Assembly (NCBI RefSeq): GCF_000382305.1
Contig: NZ_KB908023.1
Span: forward strand, 100,946-164,945
From: Vitreoscilla stercoraria DSM 513
Lineage (GTDB): Bacteria; Pseudomonadota; Gammaproteobacteria; Burkholderiales; Neisseriaceae
Direction: 5' to 3'
Length of the DNA: 64,000 nt
Positions 60,704 through 64,000 of this stretch are shown in pieces (position 1 is the first letter of the stretch; the number at the start of each line of letters is the position of its first letter). Position numbers and translations under genes: made by a program. The notes beneath the pieces are model-generated. The model searched no databases. It was not told the DNA's origin and was given only the letters and a program-made list of their open reading frames with translations.

Positions 60704-61642
60704 TTATGGTAGCTGAGATGCTTCACGCAATTTCAATAATCCCAGCAAAGCCGTATCACGCTCTTGGCGCAAATTCACACCGCCTAAACTCTCTAACCAA
60801 GCACCAACTTGGGTATCCAAAGTATCAATCAAAGCCTCATCCACGGTCACCGAACCCAAATCATTCCACCAAGAGGTCATCGGTGGACCCAAATGTTCCA
60901 TCGCATGGGCAAAACCTGCATTGTTCGCCAATTGCATATTCAAATAAGGACCCAACAATGCCCAACGCAAACCCGGTCCTGCAGTAATAGCCGTATCAAC
61001 ATCTTGTGCCGAACATACGCCTTGCTCGACCAAATAAAACGCCTCACGCCACAAAGCGGCCTGTAAACGGTTGGCAACATGTCCGGGCACTTCTTTGTGA
61101 ATGCGAATCGCTTTTTTACCCAAGCTTTGATAAAACGCCATGGTTTGTTCCACCACCGCCGCATCGGTTTGCGCACCACCAATGACTTCTACCAGCGGTA
61201 ATAAATGTGGCGGATTAAACGGGTGTCCTAACACCACACGTTCAGGATGCTGGCACACGCTTTGAATGTCTGAAATTTTCAAGCCTGAAGAAGAACTCGC
61301 AAAAATCGCCTGTGTAGGTGCGGCAGCGTCCATTTGCGTATACAAAGCCTGTTTCAATTCTAAGCGTTCAGGACCATTTTCTTGCACAAAATCCGCATGC
61401 TGTACGGCTTGGCTCAAATCGGTTTCAAAACGCAAACGGTTTAAACTGGCTCCTGCCACCAAACCCATTTCACTCAAATCTTGCCAAAATGTGTTGACCC
61501 ATTCTTGCAAACGCTGTTGCGCACCTTCTGCGGGGTCATAGGCCACCACATCAAAACCTTTTGCCAAATAAAAAGCCGCCCAACTGGCTCCAATCACACC
61601 ACAACCGACAATCGCTACTGTTTTAATAGATTCAAATTGCAT
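60704..61642 (-). CDS. 3-hydroxyacyl-CoA dehydrogenase family protein, carnitine dehydrogenase-like
   Basis: The 312-residue NAD enzyme has a Rossmann motif (VAIVGCGVIGASWAAFYLAKGF) and the family stretches ADFVQENGPERLELKQALY, ASSSSGLKISDIQ (catalytic Ser), GHPFNPPHLLPLVEVIGG (catalytic His) and VPGHVANRLQAALWREAFYLV. This single-domain form with GPGLRWALLGPYL resembles L-carnitine dehydrogenase and related hydroxy-acid enzymes rather than the fatty-acid multi-enzyme. The substrate is unproven. No carnitine genes are nearby. A variant word (GCGGCCTGTAA) lies inside. Confidence 0.82.
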   Translation of the reverse strand: MQFESIKTVAIVGCGVIGASWAAFYLAKGFDVVAYDPAEGAQQRLQEWVNTFWQDLSEMGLVAGASLNRLRFETDLSQAVQHADFVQENGPERLELKQALYTQMDAAAPTQAIFASSSSGLKISDIQSVCQHPERVVLGHPFNPPHLLPLVEVIGGAQTDAAVVEQTMAFYQSLGKKAIRIHKEVPGHVANRLQAALWREAFYLVEQGVCSAQDVDTAITAGPGLRWALLGPYLNMQLANNAGFAHAMEHLGPPMTSWWNDLGSVTVDEALIDTLDTQVGAWLESLGGVNLRQERDTALLGLLKLREASQLP

Positions 61643-61729
61643 AGAAATTCCTCATACAAATGTAAAAAGATTTTTGTTAAGGGCTTGCAGAAAAGCCTTA
61701 TGATGATTTTGTTTCAAAACGCAGACATA

Positions 61730-61759
61730 AAAAAACAGGTCAGCACCCACTGACCTGTT
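61730..61759 (-). terminator. Terminator of the zur-cobW unit
   Basis: AACAGGTCAG and CTGACCTGTT pair around 6 bases, and a run of seven T follows on the minus strand. Confidence 0.9.
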
Positions 61760-61770
61760 GTGATTCTTAT

Positions 61771-62721
61771 TTAACGGTGTTCCAAAGCGTCCTGTAACGC
61801 TTTTTCAATTTTATCCGCATCAAATGATTTGGCAATCAACTCAAAACGGCTATCTCGTCGCCACGACACTTGATTGGCACCCCAATGACCATCCACCCAA
61901 TTGAGCCATACATGCGTTCCCAAAACGCGAAACACGCCTTTGGCACGTACCAATCCTTCAGTCATGCTTGGCAACGCATCAAAAAATTGGGTCAAACGCT
62001 CACCGTCAAAATCACTGGTGTGCGGGAAAGTAAAACCTTGAGTTTGATAACCCATCGTATTGTCAGGCAAAGAGGTGATGCGATAACGTGGTTTTTGTAT
62101 CACTTCAGTATCGAGCCATGCCAATTTCATTTGCGCATTGTCCACCTCAGCAACAAAAGCCTTAGGTGGGAACAATTTTGCCGCACGTTCACGAAAACGG
62201 TTCATCACATCATCACTGCACAAATCTACTTTGCTCGCCACCAACACATCACACACACCAATTTGGTCTTGGTATAAAGCCTGCAAATTAAAATCAGAAT
62301 CGATAAATTGGCTCGGATCCACCACCGTAAACACCGCGCCAACGGTCAAAGAATTGGCCAATGGTGGTGTGTTCAACTCATCAATCACACTGGCCGCATG
62401 CGCCAAACCGCTCGCTTCAATGATTAAACGATCAGGACGGTTTTCACGCAACATTTTGGTCACAGTCACAGTCATTTGTGGTCCCGCCACACAACACAAA
62501 CAACCGCCTGAAATCTCTGCCACAGGCACTTCATCTCCGCTCAAAACCGCGCCATCAATGCCAATTTCTCCAAACTCATTGACAATAATGACCCATTTTT
62601 CATGTTCGGGTTTTTGAGCCAACAAAGATTTGATAGCGGTAGTTTTACCCGTTCCCAAGAATCCTGAGAACAAATGGACAATAGTATTTAATTCGGGTTT
62701 TGCTGCTGACATTGCTGACAT
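61771..62721 (-). CDS. CobW/COG0523 family metal-chaperone GTPase
   Basis: The 316-residue protein has a Walker A (FSGFLGTGKTT), VNEFGEIGIDGAVL, the metal-binding CxCC in ISGGCLCCVAG, SKVDLC (the NKxD-type motif) and a CobW C-terminal domain. Members pass zinc or cobalt to client enzymes, and zinc-starvation types (YeiR, ZigA) are under Zur. It overlaps the 3' end of the zur gene by 34 bases on the same strand, so zinc control is likely. Its second Met (codon 4) is an alternative start. Confidence 0.88.
   Translation of the reverse strand: MSAMSAAKPELNTIVHLFSGFLGTGKTTAIKSLLAQKPEHEKWVIIVNEFGEIGIDGAVLSGDEVPVAEISGGCLCCVAGPQMTVTVTKMLRENRPDRLIIEASGLAHAASVIDELNTPPLANSLTVGAVFTVVDPSQFIDSDFNLQALYQDQIGVCDVLVASKVDLCSDDVMNRFRERAAKLFPPKAFVAEVDNAQMKLAWLDTEVIQKPRYRITSLPDNTMGYQTQGFTFPHTSDFDGERLTQFFDALPSMTEGLVRAKGVFRVLGTHVWLNWVDGHWGANQVSWRRDSRFELIAKSFDADKIEKALQDALEHR
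61786..61797 (+). repeat. Intragenic DUS-like word AGCGTCCTGTAA
   Basis: Exact copy in the last codons of the CobW gene, coding for Leu-Gln-Asp-Ala. Confidence 0.82.
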
Positions 62722-63173
62722 ATTCCTGTTAATACGACGTGTTCGTCATCTAATTGAAAACCTGTGCGTTGCAGGCCTTGTTGTAATTGCTGCCATTCAT
62801 GTGTTCTTTGTTCATCGACTGAATGACATTGTGTGCATACTAAAATAATCGCTTGCTCATGCGGCTCATGTGTACAATGTCCACTGGCATGATGCTCGTG
62901 TTCACCACTATGGCGGCACACAATGTAACCATTGACCGCTGCCACTTTGTGCAAAACACCTTGCTCGACCCAAAAATCCAAAGCACGGTAAGCCGTCGGC
63001 GGCGCCACAATAGAAGTAGCAGCAGCCTGTAATTGTGCCAAAATATCATATGCTTTAATGACACCATGTTTTGCCAAAATCAAATCCAAGACTTGCTCAC
63101 GCAATGCAGTGACTTGGGCTTTATGATGCCGACAATTGGCCAAAATTTGTTGCTTTAACTGATTCGGATTCAA
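62688..63173 (-). CDS. zur: Fur-family zinc uptake regulator Zur
   Basis: The 161-residue protein has a winged helix (VTALREQVLDLILAKHGVIKAYDIL, APPTAYRALDFWVEQGVLHKVA) and the metal site of Zur: CRHSGEHEHHASGHCTHEPHEQ, CTQC and a C-terminal CQQC, giving two CxxC pairs for structural zinc. The HEHHASGHCTHEPHE stretch is characteristic of Zur rather than Fur. It overlaps the CobW gene and probably represses it and other zinc genes when zinc is plentiful. A 196-base region precedes it. Confidence 0.9.
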   Translation of the reverse strand: MNPNQLKQQILANCRHHKAQVTALREQVLDLILAKHGVIKAYDILAQLQAAATSIVAPPTAYRALDFWVEQGVLHKVAAVNGYIVCRHSGEHEHHASGHCTHEPHEQAIILVCTQCHSVDEQRTHEWQQLQQGLQRTGFQLDDEHVVLTGICQQCQQQNPN

Positions 63174-63369
63174 ATCAAAACAGCCTTTTCAAGATAGATC
63201 ACAAACCAAAGATGATACCGCTTCACCCTTGCTCTGACAAATCACTAAGGATGATTTTGATACTTAACAACATATCAGACTCATTGTTTCTTTTATAATA
63301 ACCATCAATCTATCTGATTTTAATTTAAAAAGACTTTAACTTCATTAATTTTTAAACCAGTGAGCCAAT

Positions 63370-63627
63370 ATGAAATGTGATTGGAATTTAATTTATGCCA
63401 TATTATTAATACTCGAAGAGAAAGGCTCAGCCGCCCTTCCATCCAATCAAATTAAAATTGAGAACTTTAGCACTGAACAAATTCATTATCATTGCCAATT
63501 ATTATACGAACGGGAATTCATCAGCGGTAAAAAGATGTCTAATGGCAATGAAAAATATATTAACATCATCAATATGACATGGGAAGGACATGAGTTCTTA
63601 GACAGCCTTCGCGCTGAACCAATATGA
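63370..63627 (+). CDS. DUF2513-like small protein (short form)
   Basis: The 85-residue product reads MKCDWNLIYAILLILEEK, then IHYHCQLLYEREFISGKK and INIINMTWEGHEFLDSLRAEPI. The TWEGHEFLDxxR block is typical of DUF2513, a small winged-helix-like family often found near mobile or phage genes. Usual members are about 110-130 residues and continue past this block, so this copy is probably cut short at the C terminus by a stop. No clear ribosome site is visible. It stands alone between zur and the rRNA operon. Confidence 0.65.
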   Translation: MKCDWNLIYAILLILEEKGSAALPSNQIKIENFSTEQIHYHCQLLYEREFISGKKMSNGNEKYINIINMTWEGHEFLDSLRAEPI

Positions 63628-63701
63628 AATAAACAGGCATGCAGCTACATTACCATTAAATACCAAAATATTGAATTAATATAATCTGTATTTAAACCAA
63701 C

Positions 63702-63730
63702 AAGCGTCCTGTAAAGTTTACAGGACGCTT
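63702..63730. terminator. DUS-type inverted pair before the rRNA operon end
   Basis: Two exact AAGCGTCCTGTAA words facing each other around 3 bases. Confidence 0.92.
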
Positions 63731-63777
63731 GTTTATGTGAATGTGTATTATATTTAAAGCTATCTTTAAGAATGAAT

Positions 63778-63807
63778 AAAGCCCTGATGCGTTTGCATCA
63801 GGGCTTT
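63778..63807 (-). terminator. Terminator of the rRNA operon
   Basis: AAAGCCCTGATGC and GCATCAGGGCTTT form a 13-bp stem with a 4-base loop, 10 bases past the 5S gene on the minus strand. Confidence 0.93.
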
Positions 63808-63817
63808 AGAATGGGGC

Positions 63818-63932
63818 GTTTGACGATGACCTACTTTCACATGGGTAATCCACACTATCATCGGCGCTAAGTCGTTTCACGGTCCTGTTCGGGATGGGAA
63901 GGCGTGGGACCAACTCGCTATGGTCGTCAAAC
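63818..63932 (-). rRNA. rrf: 5S ribosomal RNA
   Basis: The minus strand shows the conserved 5S sequence: GACGACCATAGCGAGTTGG near the 5' end, then CCATCCCGAACAGG, AAACGACTTAGCGCC and a closing AGTAGGTCATCGTC that pairs with the 5' end. It matches the Neisseriaceae type. The operon is transcribed from the right, so 23S and 16S genes should lie beyond the window edge. The ends are placed to within a few bases by pairing of the terminal stem. Confidence 0.96.
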
Positions 63933-64000
63933 ATAAACTTTAAAATCAGAAAGCCGTCTGTGTTACAGAGCTTTGAAATAGGGCTGTATTATACTGTCTA

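Noticed and set aside
63174..63369. Zur operator in the zur upstream region
   Set aside because: Only a partial TATAATAACC resemblance is visible; it does not form the expected palindrome, so it was not listed.
345..63730. CRISPR array or REP element family suggested by the many short repeats
   Set aside because: The repeats are dispersed, at most two per site, with no regular spacers or cas genes. Their word-like identity and occurrence inside genes fit a DNA uptake word better than REP elements.
63953..63960. GCCGTCTG near the right edge, like the core of the classical Neisseria DUS
   Set aside because: It is a single copy, it is followed by TG instead of AA, and it lies in the spacer beside the 5S gene; chance is enough.
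1..64000. Insertion sequences, prophage, integrase or tRNA genes
   Set aside because: No transposase, integrase, phage structural gene or tRNA cloverleaf was recognised in any part of the window.

Overview
The window is chromosomal DNA of a bacterium that looks like a member of the Neisseriaceae (Betaproteobacteria). The gene neighbourhoods support this (rpsP-rimM-trmD-rplS, dusB-fis-purH, eno-ftsB, rpmH-rnpA-yidD-yidC next to dnaA-dnaN-gyrB, ppsA divergent from ppsR-lpxH). So does a short repeat, AGCGTCCTGTAA, scattered through the window like a Neisseria-type DNA uptake sequence (DUS). I count about 39 exact copies of the 11-base core by eye. The word differs from the eight DUS dialects I know, so the genus is left open. 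GC content looks moderate (mid-forties percent by eye). No insertion sequence, prophage, integrase, CRISPR array or tRNA was seen.

Layout. 1-5240: the end of aroB, a Pat-type acyl-CoA synthetase/acetyltransferase, then the rpsP-rimM-trmD-rplS translation operon. 5270-9060: a small secreted protein, PPK2, a PabB-PabC fusion and another secreted protein. 9140-12070: the proton-pumping transhydrogenase pntAB. 12330-14710: two tandem 3-hydroxyisobutyryl-CoA hydrolase-like paralogues. 14756-20400: transporters mixed with four copies of a small two-cysteine secreted protein family. 20569-24840: ppsA and its regulator ppsR, then lpxH. 24940-28360: small proteins, a DMT exporter, ftsB and eno. 28600-38030: an accessory-looking catabolic cluster. 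38570-48690: HAD protein, AmpG with a large insertion, OmpA-like protein, MBL hydrolase, chagasin-type inhibitor, purH-fis-dusB, yidC-yidD. 48690-54640: rnpA, rpmH, DnaA boxes, dnaA, dnaN and gyrB, probably near the replication origin. 54800-63630: sbcDC, zinc genes (CDF exporter, CobW GTPase, Zur), a copper-chaperone-like protein, a hydroxyacyl-CoA dehydrogenase and a DUF2513 protein. 63818 onward: 5S rRNA, the end of an rRNA operon entering from the right.

Most distinctive items. (1) The DUS-like word occurs as inverted pairs that form terminators between genes. It also occurs singly inside genes, most often read as Leu-Gln-Asp-Ala. It keeps the CTG triplet common to known DUS but has TAA instead of AA after it. 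(2) A compact operon encodes a P450, an adrenodoxin-reductase-like FAD protein, a flavodoxin, a class I glutamine amidotransferase and a glutamine-synthetase-like ligase. A solute-binding-like protein without a signal peptide, a DapB-fold dehydrogenase, a second amidotransferase and an MFS transporter lie alongside. The enzyme set suggests oxidation of an amine by way of a gamma-glutamyl intermediate. (3) The AmpG-like permease carries about 200 extra residues that look like bacterial Ig-like repeats. (4) A paralogous family of small secreted proteins has decayed uptake words around it. Function calls rest on sequence reading alone; no database search was run.
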